Below, piece after piece: positions 12,928 through 26,200 of a stretch of DNA of 64,000 nucleotides. Numbering within the stretch: position 1 is the stretch's first letter; each line of letters begins with the position of its first letter. Origin of the DNA: Corythoichthys intestinalis (lineage: Eukaryota > Chordata > Actinopteri > Syngnathiformes > Syngnathidae); the NCBI RefSeq assembly GCF_030265065.1, contig NC_080398.1, positions 58,763,982 to 58,827,981 on the forward strand, read 5' to 3'. The notes under the pieces are model-generated. The model searched no databases and was not told where the DNA came from. It saw only the letters and a list, made by a program, of their open reading frames with translations. Made by a program: the position numbers and the translations under genes.

Positions 12928-13869
12928 TTGGTCAAGTTATGTTTTAGAGGAGTGAAAAGTGTAATGTGTGGAATATAAGGTAATTCTCGTGCCCTATAAC
13001 CACTGCCCGACCACCTGCCCACAAAAATGTCTGTGCAAGTGTCTTGACAGCATAAATAGGAAGAAATTGATTGATGGAGAAAATGTTTTTAAAAAATAGG
13101 GTCCTATTCAACCTAGGACCACCTATGACCCCACCTGACAAAGTTTGGAGAGGCACTCTACTCATTTTCCAATATTTTGAACTATTTCATGCATATGACT
13201 ACCGACCTACTGGCTACTGACGCTCAGATTTCAAAATGTGCAGTGTAAATAAAAAAGTTATGGGTCTGGGGGGGTTAGTGCACTAATTATTTGGCCCATT
13301 GACACAAGGATAAAGCCCATTACCTTTTGTGATCCAAATAAGGATGAGTGATAGTGGATTTTAAAATGTTGTAAAATAAGTTTTTTTTTTTTTTTCAAAT
13401 TTTCAGTCGATAATGTTTTAGGTGTTGAATTTTCATCACTGATATTAAGGTTCAAATGTCAAAGTGAACGGCTGATTTATATGCAATCTTGAGTACAATT
13501 TTTCGCTACCTATGTACATTTTTACACTGCAAATTTATAGCATCTTAGTCAGATAATTTATAAATATTAATATATAAATAAATATTTATGAATCTTGTCA
13601 AATAATTTTTTCCATCTTGTTTTGAGTCTAGTTAACAGATTAATGTGTCATATTCCACTGAAGTAAATATTACTATTTGGTCTTAAGCCCATACATCTAA
13701 AAGTTGTTCATATTTTACCGAAGTAAAAAAACATGCTTTCAAATAATGTTTTGAACAATATTGATTCTTGAAGTAAGAAAATTTCTTACAAACACGCTTT
13801 TTTAAAAATAAAAATATTTTTTGCTTAAAATAAGACCGTTAAGCTTATTTTCAGCTACAGTGGTATGAA

Positions 13870-14076
13870 AAAGAGGAGTGCAAGAGCAGAAACAGCTTTT
13901 TCTATATATATATATATATTTATTTATTTATTTATGGCAGAAAACACAGACAAATATATTTATTTATTTATTTATGGCGGAAAACACAAATATATTTATT
14001 TATTTATTTATTTATTTATTTATGGCGGAAAACAGACAAAACTGAAAAAGCTGTTTCTGCTCTTGCACTCCTCTTT
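13870..14076. repeat. Foldback: 33-bp perfect inverted repeat around a TTTA/TATGGCGG microsatellite
   Basis: Arms at 13870-13902 and 14044-14076 are perfect inverse complements (AAAGAGGAGTGCAAGAGCAG at one end). The 141-base spacer is (TA)n and (TTTA)n punctuated three times by TATGGCRGAAAACA. It could be a MITE core or a cruciform-forming repeat. Confidence 0.85.
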
Positions 14077-14689
14077 AAAAGAAACTGCTGTATTTTCAGA
14101 CAAAAGAACTGTTGTGTTTGATAGAACAATGTCTATATGCTGCCATAGCACATTCATGGCGCATTAAGCTCCCAAACTATTTTTAATTTGTCTGTTTTAC
14201 CCTGAAAACCCTCGTTTACAGACGTCGCGCAACCGCTTGTTTCAACCCAGCCATAAAACGAAGGTAATTAATGATATTTATTATTCAAAATGTCTGTCAT
14301 TTTTGGCTTAGAATCATTAACTAATGTCTCATATTTCGTTTAAAAAAAAAAAAAAAAAGACTTAAAAAAACTATTCACTCACATATTTTTAAACCACTTT
14401 TAAACAAAGTGTCACAATGAAAAAAATGGCATCTGTAAAAAAGTCACGGATACCTACCTCATAACTATCGCTTAATTTTTTTTATTTATTTTTTTGTTAC
14501 CGTCGCATTTTCTACAATATATTAGATGATAATCAATTCAAACAAAGAAAAATTGGAGAAAAAAAAAAAAAAAAAAACGTTTAAAAGGGTAAATATATGA
14601 AAATCTCGACCACTCTTTGATGTCTGCGATTTCTGCATCGCGACCTTTGTTATTTTACCATGTTTCACCCATAAAATCCCCCAAAAATC

Positions 14690-16045
14690 CAGTTGTTGCC
14701 ATTCACAGCTGTGTCTTGACACTCAGTGATACATGCTACATGGAGTTTTTCAAACAAAACAAGTATGCGATAATATCTCGTTAAAGTCATGCCGTCTGTA
14801 ATTCTGCTCTCGCGTGCTCTCACCTCCAGATAGGGTTTTGCTGTTTAAAAAATATTTTGTTTTTAAAAATTCCCTCCTGTTCAAAATTCTTTCCCCAGAA
14901 AATTGAGATTTTAAGCTTTCCAATGATGTATAACCAGTGTTGGGAGTAACGCCGTTATAAATAACGTCGTTACGTAACGGCGTTATTTTTTCAGTAACGG
15001 GGTAATCTAACTAATTACTTTTCCGCCGTTACAACGCCGTTACCGTTACTGACAGTCAAAAGTGGTGCGTTACTTACTCAGAATATATTGAAGAAACTAC
15101 CAGCCGTGTCGAGTCGACTTTGTCTGTTGATTTGTCATCCAAGACTTGGGGTGCGTTCATGTTCGTGAACAGCGCACGTACTTCTGACTTAAAGCTGTTT
15201 GTCCCTGCTCATTCAATTAGACAATGCTATCCGAAGTTTGGTAACGTTTCTGTGTTTGCTACACCTGATGCTAGCCACGTTCCCATCTCCCACTGTCAGC
15301 CAGCAATAATTCTTGAGTCAAGATGGAAGCAGTCCTCAAGATTCTTGAGGACGGCAGACGCTTTGAAGGTGACGTGAATTGTCGGGAAACGAACCTACCT
15401 GAATGCCCCTCGAGAGATGCGATAGAAGTGATTGTGATTGGCTGAGGGTTAGAGTCATGTGTCGTGATAAGCCAATCAGAGCCGGTGATTTCACAAGCAA
15501 ACCGGAACAGCGGGTGCGGCAAACACACGCAAAACAGATGCACAGGGTCGGGATGGCAGAGCATTCAGAATAAAAATTGTCCTTTAAGAGGTGGAGATAT
15601 AGACACTATCTCAAGTTTGTCGAAATTAAAGGAAAGAACCTGCATGTAATGTGTAATTTATGTCCCGGGGCAAAGCTTTTGTCAACATCTATTGTAAGCA
15701 ATTCAAATCTGCTGAAGCACCTAACAAGTTAACTACCTGTCTGTTCTTCTCTATTCCACTGACTCGAATACTGCTCAGAAAATTTCAAATTCTTTGACAT
15801 ACAACAAGTTCTTTTTAAACGGAAATAGTTACTTTCCCTGGTAACTAGTTACTATTACTATAGAGTAATTCAGTTACTAACTCAGTTACTTTTTGGAAGA
15901 AGTAGTGAGTAATGTAACTAATTACTTTTTTAAAGTAACGTGCCCAACACTGTGTATAACACATGCATATCGGACAATTTTCAAAGTTGGCCAAATCGGG
16001 GGTCTCATAGCAGAAGTTCAAGTCACCTGAGTGTTTTCCGCCATA
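14690..16045. repeat. Fish repeat interrupted by a hAT element; second copy at 60880-61200
   Basis: The halves 14690-14934 and 15961-16045 rejoin to a sequence matching 60880-61200: GATACATGCTACATGGAGTT, GCGATAATATCTCGTTAAA, TAGGGTTTTGCTGTTTAAA, and CAAGTCACCTGAGTGTTTTC at the end. The family is unidentified. Another element, a Tc1, starts at the end of the second copy. Confidence 0.7.
14935..15952 (+). mobile_element. hAT element with CAGTGTTGGGAGTAACG terminus, defective
   Basis: TGTATAAC is duplicated exactly at 14927-14934 and 15953-15960. The ends are CAGTGTTGGGAGTAACG and CGTGCCCAACACTG. The interior near 15590-15730 reads, in broken frames, like the start of a hAT transposase BED-type finger (CNLCPGxKLLSTS, SNSNLLKHL). 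A diverged partial copy lies at 46540-47140. With 1018 bases it cannot encode a whole transposase. Confidence 0.85.
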
Positions 16046-16139
16046 TATATAATTATACACTACGTATATGTATGTATTATTATTATTATGACACAGCAAG
16101 GTGGGGCTAATGGCTAGAAATCCGAGCAGTTCTTGAACA

Positions 16140-16480
16140 CGACACGAGCAGCTATCCAACAGAGCCACAGTGCCAAGCAAGTTTAAACGTCATCTCCAAA
16201 CGAAACACCCGTCGCTTCAAAACAAGTCGATGGACTATTTGGTTCGCCTTCGTGAAAACACAGAGAAACTGGCAACTTTTTTGACAAAAACTACGAAGGT
16301 AAATGAGAAAGCCCTCAAAGCCAGTTACATTGCTGCTAAATCCAAAAAGTCCCACACCGTGACAGAGACATTTAATACTACCTGCCTGCAAAGCCATTGT
16401 CTGCGAGATGCTCGGCCCTGATGTGGTTAAAGACATTTGCTCAAGTCCCCCGTCTGATAATTCTGAGCTTTTTCAAGCCT
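16140..16480 (+). pseudogene. hAT (ZBED5/SCAND3-like) transposase fragment
   Basis: The + strand reads [19 protein letters not shown], then [20 protein letters not shown], then after a frame change [18 protein letters not shown]. This order is that of the region just after the BED finger in ZBED5/FAM200-like hAT transposases. About 190 bases downstream a GTGCCGTGAGTT-type stretch ending AACACTGG (16660-16727) may be its 3' terminus. It is clearly disrupted. Confidence 0.75.
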
Positions 16481-16878
16481 AACTGCTATAAAAACAAACA
16501 AATACAGAGAAAGTCTGAGAGCTGTTGAAGAATAAGGATATCGACTTTGTGTTCATCTAAACAGGCTCACCTTTCACACTGAGTAAGTATACATTCTGAG
16601 AAATCATTTTATAATTAAATATACCGTACAGAAAATAATTTAAGAACATTTTTGGTTTGTGGTGTGCCGGGAGATTTTTTCCAATGTAAAAATGTGCCGT
16701 GAGTTAAAAAAAGGTTTAAAAACACTGGCTTAGATAATGACATTCTGGGCACTTTTGACGCAAATTGTGGTGCCAACCTTGTTAAACGGCGTCTGATGTC
16801 ATGTAAAATAATGTATAAAAACTTGAATCAAGTGCACTCCTAACTACAGTAACAGAGTACTTTTACTTCATCACATTC

Positions 16879-16970
16879 CACCACTGGTTATAAATGGAGT
16901 AGATCAACTTTTAATTGTACTTTTCACCACTGGTTATAAATGGAGTAGATCAACTTTTATTTGTACTTTT
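16879..16970. repeat. 46-bp tandem duplication
   Basis: CACCACTGGTTATAAATGGA and the following bases to 16924 are repeated at 16925-16970 with one or two changes. The unit includes the CCACCACTG end of the GTACTT-rich repeat plus the bases next to it. Confidence 0.85.
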
Positions 16971-17249
16971 TCATGCTCAAGATTTTCAATTCAACAAGTA
17001 CATTTATGACATATACCGTACACTGGCCATAATTAGTTCGTAGTACAAACTTGTGGCCAGCACCAGAACTTAAGAAGTCATGTATCTGGAAAGCTAATAT
17101 AAACTAGAAGAATTAATAAAAACAAAATTATGACCGTATGACAAGTATTCCCCTTGTAACTACTGAAAAGTCTTATTACTGAATCTTCATGTGTCTGATC
17201 AAGTTTCATTCATCGCCAATTTCCATGTCCATTCTTTTATACAACTGTT

Positions 17250-20200
17250 TTAATCCTCATCACTGCCCATTTCCAAAGGGTCAAAGTCTGGGTCGTCATC
17301 CTCCAAATCCAAGTCGTCGATGTCCTGGAACAATGATTCATCCACCTCAACACTGTTTCCAGCTAAAAAGGAAGAAAGAGTAGAGGTTAAGAAATTAATA
17401 GAGCCATTTCATGATAAATACAAGGTTTACTATGCTGTAATTTATATTTAAGATGGAAATTGCTGTGTTCTGAATGGTCCAAAAACACTTCTAAACATTT
17501 ACTCCCTTACATTTAATTGAGTAACTTTTTGAGAAGATTGAATTCTAACAGTATTTTTACCACTTTTTACTTTTCGTTGAGTAGATTTGGGAACACTTAA
17601 GACCTCACATTTTTTCCTCTTATTCTACATATTGGATTTAATTTTTTGACTTATTTTTCTGTCATTATTATCATCATTGTTATTATTTTTGCCAGCGATG
17701 CCCACAGTGGCTCTACCGGTTTCACCAATGAGACGTCTCAATAATAATCACGACTCCGTTATATCAATCAGACATAACAGTTAGAGGTCAGCCGATATAT
17801 GGAGTTTTTTCCAACATCGGCCGAGGAATAATAAAGCCGATAAAGGATTTTGATCAGGCATCTGTGTGGGCAACTGTGGCCGCCGCTGACTGTCTGTAGG
17901 ACCCCGGAAGGACCCTCCAGTAGCTTGAAGGCAGGCTGGCATAGGAAGCTTCAGGCTTGCCTGTTTTGTAAATATGATAAGATTTTGTTAAAATTTAGCA
18001 TGCGACAATATGCAGTGTTGCTTTAGCCTTTTAAGGCGTTTATTGGGTGATCCTTACACTCTAAATGTTGCGTTTGTTGGTTTGGTAGCTCTAGACCAGG
18101 GGTGTCCAAACTTTTTGCAAAGGGGGCCAGATTTGGTGTCGTAAAAATTTGTGGGGCCGACCTTGGCTGACGTTTTTTACGTAAAACAATTAGGGCTGTC
18201 AAAATTATCGCATTAACGGGCGTTAATTTTTTAAAATTAATCACATTAAACTATTTGACGCATTTAACGCACATGCCCCGCTCAAATAGATTAAAATGAC
18301 AGCAAAGTGTCATTTCCACTTGTTACTTGTGTTCTTTGGTGTTTTTCTGCCCTCTGCTGGCGCTTGGGTGCGACTGATTTTATGGGTTTCAGGCTTCAGC
18401 AACATACAGTAATATTGACATCAACAATGGCGAGCTACTAGTTTATTTTTTTGATTGAAAATTTTACAAACTTTATTAAAACGAAAACATTAAGAGGGGT
18501 TTTAATATAAAATTTCTATAACTTGTACTAACATTTATCTTTTAAGAACTACAAGTCTTTCTATCCATGGATCGCTTTAACAAAATGTTAATAATGTTAA
18601 TGCCATCTTGTTGATTTATTGTTATAATAAACAAATACAGTACTTATGTACCGTATGTTGAATGTATATCTCCGTCTTGTGTCTTATCTTTTCATTCCAA
18701 CAATAATTTACAGAAAAATATGGCATATTTTATAGATGGTTTGAATTCTGATTAATTACGATTAATAAATTTTTAAGCTGTGATCAACTCGATTAAAAAT
18801 TTTATTCGTTTGACAGCCCTAAGAATATATTTAAACAAATTTTAGCAAGCCATTCTGTGCGTCACATTTGCTTTATTATGTTTTTTAAAGAATAATTTCA
18901 ACAATCTCACAGCTAGCCTTTGTGGCGTTCTCTTTCGACTCTCGGGCTCTTGCAAAATACTACTGTGAAATACACTAGCTTCAAGTTGCTTCAATTTCTC
19001 ACAACGTATCTTCCCTGTAATCTTGTCGTACATGTTAGCGTGTCTTGTTTGGTAATATCGCTTCACATTAAACTCTTTAAAAACAGTGACTGTCTCTTTG
19101 CAAATGAGGCGGACACAGTTGTTGCGTATTTTAGTGAAGAAATAGTCCAATTTCCACCTATCCTTGATGCGTCGGCCGTCACAGTCAACTTTCTTTTTTT
19201 TTTGTTGAATGTCGTCATTTTAGAAAATTGGGAGTAAAGGGTCACACGAGGTAATGTTGCTTAGAGTGCTGCTGCCTTTGAGTGGGTAAATGAGGAGCAG
19301 CATTTAGTGTGTAAGCTACTTGATATGCTGGTAGCAGTACTGCTGACCAATTTATTAAGTCTGTGTGCGGGCCAGACGTTATTGATTTTAGGACAGAGGC
19401 TGGGGGCCGGATGAAATTTGACCACGGGCCGCATTTGGCCCCCGGGCCGCACTTTGGACATGTCTGCTCTAGACCGAATTAATCCTTTAAGTCTCAAGTC
19501 ATCGTTGTAAATTTGACGCTGTTTTTTTTTTTTAAATTGCCTTTTATAATCTACGAGCTTTAAAAAAAAAAAAAAAAAAAAAAGGCTTCCAAAATCGGCT
19601 TTGGATATCGGCAGTCGGCTGAAATTTTTTTAGATTTTGGTATCGCATTTGAAAATCCCATATCGGTCGAAATCTAATAACATTAGTCACATGATCACAC
19701 ATAAGCTTACAGTCGGAAGTCCTATTATCACGCTGGCCTGTTCACTTACTTGGCGTCTTTAAACGCCTGTAAAAAATAAACTATTTGACATAGAGTGCTG
19801 CCGTCAACATTACTTGAAAGCGCAGATTTCAACGTCTCTCCCAGTTTTTATTTGGCAACGACAGACCATGGAAAAGCGGAGATATGATCGTTTTATTTTC
19901 ATGGCAGGAAGTAAGTTTTCTCCACTAGAGGGCACTCATGCTTTTTTGGATGGGTGACGTTTCATTTCCATTAATCATGGGTGTCCAAACCTGTCCTCAA
20001 GGGCCGCTGTAGGTCCTGGTTTTTGTTCCTACCAATCGAGCACAGACAATTTAACCAATGAAGTTTGTGCTAAAACAAGCAGCACCTGACTGCAATCAAC
20101 TGATTACACTTGTGAGACACCAGATTGGTGAAAGGTTGTCCTCATTAAGGGTTTGAACAAAAACCCGCACCCACTGCAGCCCTATGTGGAATAGTTTGGA

Positions 20201-23200
20201 CACCACTGCATTAGATTTTTGTAGTCAGAATTCCCTGATTTTTGTGTATTTTTTCAGCCTAATATGGTCACGTAAAAGGTACAGTATAATACCAGTTTTG
20301 TTGAGAAAAAGAAATAATATTGTTTAAAAAGAAATCAGACACTGTAAGCAGTAACTCATTACTTGAGTATTCTTTTCACCTAATACAGGTAGTCCCTGGG
20401 TTACGAACAGGTTCCGTTCCCATGCTGGCTACCTGACCCGAATTTCCGAGCAAATCGCAATTAACCCTTTTAGCCCCCCCCCCCCCCCCCCCAAAAAAAA
20501 TCTCAAAATAACTGTGTTTGAAAGTACTGTGTTGTATTTTGTTTAATGATGGAGGATATACTGCACTCTGGTGGCAGCGTTGGGTCTGGCAGGACTCTTG
20601 CCTTGTATTGACTGAGGAGCAGACTCGTCTGACATGGCTATAAGGACAGCTGCTCTCTGGTTTGGCCCACATAAGGCTGTACATTGTTTCAGCTAATATA
20701 TGTTTGTCTATGCATTTGTAATTAGAGCTACAGTTTTTGGAAGCAATTTGCAATGTCATAGCAGCTATGAAAATTGTAAATACGTTAGCATTCGTATCAT
20801 TTAAGCTAGTGGACTTTTGCTACGCAAATTAGTCTAATTTAATCTACTAATTTTACATATTGATCAGACTAGTTGGCTGTTTGAACACCAATTGATTTGT
20901 TTCAAGTTTTTTATTGTTAGAAATGGGTGTTGTTTTCAAGATAATGTACTTTTATGTGTTACAGCTTTACAAATTGTCAAAAGTAAAAAGCTTCAAAAAC
21001 AGCATTTGCCTTGTTTGTCGTCTATCAAGCTGACCAACTTCACGTTTAGTGAGAACAGAACACGTCCTAGGCTATTAATAAAAAAATAAATAATTTTTTT
21101 AAAAAGTGTCATAAAGTTGAAATATCATAATTCGGGTACGTCGTAACCCGGAAACTGCCTGTATCTTTTGCCTTTTACTTGAATAAATGCTTTGGAAGAC
21201 TATAACTTTTGTCTGAATAATCCTATTTTGAAGTAAAGCTACTCTTACTTGAGTCAAAATTTTTGGCTACTCAACCCATCTCTGTCTAAACCTTAAATTA
21301 AAAAAAAAAAAAATAGAATGACAGTAACTTTTTGGGCCACATGACTACCAGTAGAAATCTTTTTGGCATTGGCAGACCCAAAATGTTTCATGATGGGCTG
21401 TCGTAATTGGAGGAGCTTATTTAATGTTTCAAATTAATCTAATTTGAATTCAGGATTCAGACTTTAACATTACCGTCTTCAAGGAATTGGATGTCTGACG
21501 TGTCCAGATTGTGGTCCCTCTCAAACAGTTGTTTGCCTGTGTAAAAATATTTGTACAAAGCATTACTTTCCATATGCAATATTTTTTCACTTGACAGCAG
21601 TTTAGTTTTTAATGCTTGCAGTAGTTTAGCCCGTCACGTTTCTGTCCACTGTCTGTCAATGTAATGCTGAAAATCAAACATATCTTTGAAAGAGACCAAA
21701 AAAGGTAGCAACCGGACTTGCGGCGGTGGAAAATTAAGTATTTACCTGTGAGTTTTGCTTTGCCCGATTGCTCTTCCTCTTTCTGTTTTTTCCGTCGGAT
21801 TTCAGCCACTTCTAGCTCGAACTTGGCTTTCCATGCCAGGAAGTTCTCAATTGTTACCACTGTGCCCTGAAATGCTACCTGTTAAGCACATATACAGTGT
21901 CATTTTAAAGCTATTCTTAGTGTAGAATCTGAAATCTGTGACAATAACTCCAGAAATCTACTGTTTACATTAGGGGTGTGACAAAATATCGAAATGGTGA
22001 TATATTGTGATACTTTCTATCCCCAGAGATTATCGATATGCTCCTGGCAAGAATCGAGATATCGTTTTAAAAAATGTCTTAAAAAAAAATAAAATAAAAA
22101 TGAACTAACAAGTTGCTACCAAAATCTTCCACTATAATAGTGTCTCAGTTAACTCTAAGGTTGCATTGGCAGTGCTTGACGCCCAATCCATTTAGACTAG
22201 GAATGTTCGTTCATTCGAAACCAGAGCATTTGCAGTCATTCTGTCCGATTTTCAGGGCATTTACAGGTCACTTGCTGTTCATTTTAGGGCATTTACAGGT
22301 CATTTCCTGTTGAGTTTGAGTCACTCTAGTCTACTCTATTCATTTGCGTGATTCCCAGGTCACTTCCTGTTATGTAACTCAAAATAAAAAGGAAGTGACC
22401 CATAAAATACCCCAAAATCAACAGGAAGTAACTGAAAATCAACAGGTAAATGACCTTAAATGGCCCAATATTACCTCATTGCCTTGCATTAGCTGCCACT
22501 GACGGCCATAGACATTCAATCCATTTGAAGTGGGAGGGTGGCAGCGAATGAACAAATGTTCATCCGCTGAACATTCGTTCATTCGCTGCCATCCCTCCCA
22601 CTTCAAATGGATTGGACTTCTACTAGTGATAAACTCATTCCAATTCACAGCAGAAGCTTGTTTTTCTGTTTATTAGTCGTTTGTAGAATATCATTGAATG
22701 ATTTCTTGACCAATGTATCGATAATTGTTGTATGGCCATATTGTCATATCATCGTAATTGTAAGCTCTGTATCGCAAATCATATCGTATTGTGAGGTACC
22801 AAGAGGTTCCCACTCCAAGTTTACATGTTGAATATGATCTGCTTTTATTTTGAAATGTTTACCGGAAGTACGTTCACCAAGCCCCTAACCATAAGCTTTA
22901 CAAAAAAAAAAAGAGGGCACTTCTCTTTTCATCATGCAAGTGGTGTCAGTAAAATGCTTTTCTTTTTTTTGCACTGTTGCAAATGCTGTAAACAGCAAAT
23001 TTTCATGTTTGAAGTGTACCTTTTAACCACAAGTTTGCGTTTTGGAGAAGACTCTGATGTCTTATAACAGGCTAAAATGGTTAGTACATTGTCTTTTTCG
23101 CCATTAGCTTCAATGTGGCAATGCTAACGTTTTCCAATGTTAAATATAGATATGTTTCCTTATTTTGTATATCTGAACTTTCATTCTACGGCGTGTTGAC

Positions 23201-26200
23201 CAATAAACATCTGTGAAAGGAACTGCTGTCTCATATGCAATCAACCGGCACATGTGCCGAGTGCGCGCAGCACATACACGCACAAATGTATGCACGCACG
23301 GGTTGCTAAATCGCAGTCGGGAAAATTAACGCCCTCATTTTTAATTACCGTTCGATTAATTGACTTATTGCATATCGCGACAGGCTTAAGTACACGCAAG
23401 TGTGTTACATGTACACGCACTTGTATTACAAGTGCATCACATTTATGCATATCCTTGCCTTATTTCTGCAACCTTAGTTTACGAAGCTTATAGAGCTTTG
23501 GCAGCTTGGTAGAAGGCAAAGGACTTATTTGCAAAGGATGTAATTGGCAAATTGGTGGAGGGCAGGCCACCTGTTGTGAACACAGAATCAAAACAATAAC
23601 TTTTCCAGGCTAACAATCAACTTTAAAAATGGGAAAATCTTGGTTTAAACCATTGAGAACTCATTACAAGTTAATATTATAGCCATTTAATGAAAAATAG
23701 TAGCATCGGTACAAATCTTACATATTGCTCCTTTAAATGAAGACATACACTGCTGGCCAAGAGTATTGGCACCCCTGCAATTCTGTCAGATAATGCTCAA
23801 TTTCTCCCAGAAAATGATTGCAACTACAAATGCTTTGGTGGTAATGTCTTCATTTATTTCGCTTGCGATGTAAACCCACAAAAGAGAATGAAAAAAAATT
23901 AAGTCATTATCATTTTACACAAAACTCCAAAAATGGGCTGGACAAAAGTATTGGCACCTTCTGCCTAATACTTGGTACCACAGCCTTTAGACAAAATAAC
24001 TCCATCAATTAGTTGCTTACAATGCTCTGCTGAAATTTTAGACCATTCTTCTTTGGCCAACTGCTCCAGGTCTCTGGGTGCCTTCTCCAAACTGACATTT
24101 TCAGATCTCTCCACAGGTGTTCTATGGGATCAAGGTCTGGACTCATTGCTGGTCACTTTAGAAGTCTCCAACACTTTCTCTCAAACCATTTTCTAGTGCT
24201 TTTTGAAGTGTGTTTTGGGTCATTGTCCTGCTGGAAGACCCATGACCTCTGAGGGAGACCCAGCTTTCTCACACTGGGCCCTACATTATGCTGCAAAACT
24301 TGTTGGTAGTCTTCAAACTTCATAATGCCTCGGGCCATGTTTTACTGTGGGGACCATGTTATTTTCTTTGAAGGCCACGTTTTTTCCCCCCTGTAAACTC
24401 TATGTTGATGCCTTTTCCCGAAAAAGCTCTAATTTTGTCTCATCTGACCAGAGAACATTCTTCCAAAACGTTTTTGGACAACTCCAGCCTGGCTTTTTAA
24501 TGTCTCCGATTCAGATTCAGTGTTTATTTGTCATTGTCAGGATAACAACGAAATTCAAAAGTGGGGTCTTCCTGGGTATCCTACCATAGAGTCCCTTTTC
24601 ATTCAAATGCCGACGGATAGTACGGGTTGACACTGTTGTATCCTCGGACTGCAGGACAGCTTGAACTTGTTTGGATGTTAGTCGAGGTTCTTTATCCACC
24701 ATCCGCACAATCGTTCGTTGAAATCTCTTGTCAATTTTTCCTTTCCGTCCACATCTAGGGAGTGTAGCCACAGTGCCATGAGCTTTACACTTATTGATGA
24801 CACTGCGCACGGTAGACATAGGAACATTCAGGTCTTTGTAGATGAACTTGTAGCCTTGAGATTGCCCGTGCTTCCTCACAATTTTGCTTCTCAAGTCCTC
24901 AGACAGTTCTATGGTCTTCTTTCTTTTCTCCATGCTCAATGTGGTACACACAAGGACACATGACAGAGGTTGAGTCAACTTTAATCCATTTTAACTGGCT
25001 GCAGGTGCGATTTAGTTTTTGCCACCACCTGTTATGTGCCACAGGTAACAGGTGCTGTTAATTACACAAATTAGAGAAGCATCACATGATTTTTCAAAGG
25101 GTGCCAATACTTTTGTCCGGCCCATTCTTCCCATTCTTTTGTGGAAAAAAAAATCCCCCCCCCTCATTCTGTGCTTTTTCATTGCAAGCAAAAAAAAATG
25201 AAGATATTACTACCAAAGCATTTGTGATTGCAATCATTTTCTGGGAGACTTGAGTATTATCTGACAGAATTGCAGGGGTGCCAATACTTCTGGCCAGCAG
25301 TGTATAGACCAAGGCTGCAAAAACGTATCGATTAAAATCGATCAATAAAGTAGTTGACAACGAATTTGATCATCAATTTTTGGCGGGTATGACCAGTCCC
25401 ATTGGGTCCTTGTTTGTGTGTAATGTGAGGCTGCGCGCGCCAGTGATTAGAGCAAGAGAGAGAGACTTCACTGCTACACTCAGGTTGGGTTGCTGAATCA
25501 ATAATGCAGTATTACAAAGTGTCGAGAGTTAGATTGTCTTTTGTGTTATTAGATCCAGTGTACCTTCGTTAGAGTGAGTAAAATATTGTTTGTATTCTTT
25601 GTTGATGAGAGGTTACTCCTTAGCATGGAGCGCTAAGCTAGTTGGCGATTATGGTAATCATTGTCTGTATTGTGTTTTGGAGAAGCATATTAGCACTTGC
25701 GTTATTATTGGAAAGTAAAGTTGCCTTGTTTCTTTTTACAAGGAAATGACTAGGGCTGTCAAAATTATCGCATTAACAGGCGGTAATTATTTTTTTAAAT
25801 TAATGACGTTAAAATATTTGACGCATTTAACGCACATGCCCCGCTCAAACAGATTAAAATGACAGCACAGTGTCATGTCCACTGTTACTTGTGTTTTTTG
25901 GTGTTTTGTCGCCCTCTGCTGGCGCTTGGGTGCGACTGATTTTATGGGTTTCAGCACCATGAGCATTGTGTAATTATTGACATCAATAATGGCGAGCTAC
26001 TAGTTTAGATTGAAAATTTTACAAATTTTATTAAAACGAAAACATTAAGAGGGGTTTTGATATAAAATTTCTATAACTTGTACTAACATTTATCTTTTAA
26101 GAACTACAAGTCTTTCTATCCATGGATCGCTTTAACAGAATGTTAATAATGTTAATGCCATCTCGTTGATTTATTGTTATAATAAACAAATACAGTACTT

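Larger units (their letters stand above)
17782..19676 (-). mobile_element. hAT-like repeat, family TAGAGGTCRRCCGATAT, carrying a nested element
   Basis: The ends TAGAGGTCAGCCGATAT and ATATCGGTCGAAATCTA are an imperfect inverted pair. The flanks ATAACAGT (17774-17781) and ATAACATT (19677-19684) form an 8-bp duplication with one mismatch. The element proper is about 510 bp (17782-18088 plus 19475-19676). The rest is the hAT insertion at 18097-19466. It lies in RWDD1 intron 6. Confidence 0.8.

Noticed and set aside
15120-15564. Overlapping frames of 85 and 97 codons on opposite strands
   Set aside because: They lie inside the hAT at 14935-15952; only a decayed finger region downstream has any family resemblance.
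16946-16962. TTTATT considered as the RWDD1 polyadenylation signal on the - strand
   Set aside because: It lies inside a 46-bp tandem duplication and only one unit has the hexamer; too weak to call.
18842-19237. Paired reading frames on both strands that look gene-like and recur at 54026-54429
   Set aside because: They are the BED-region fragment of a hAT element and its antisense shadow, not host genes.
23254-23493. Overlapping frames on both strands near 23250-23490
   Set aside because: Short, with no family resemblance and no splice partners, in RWDD1 intron 4.
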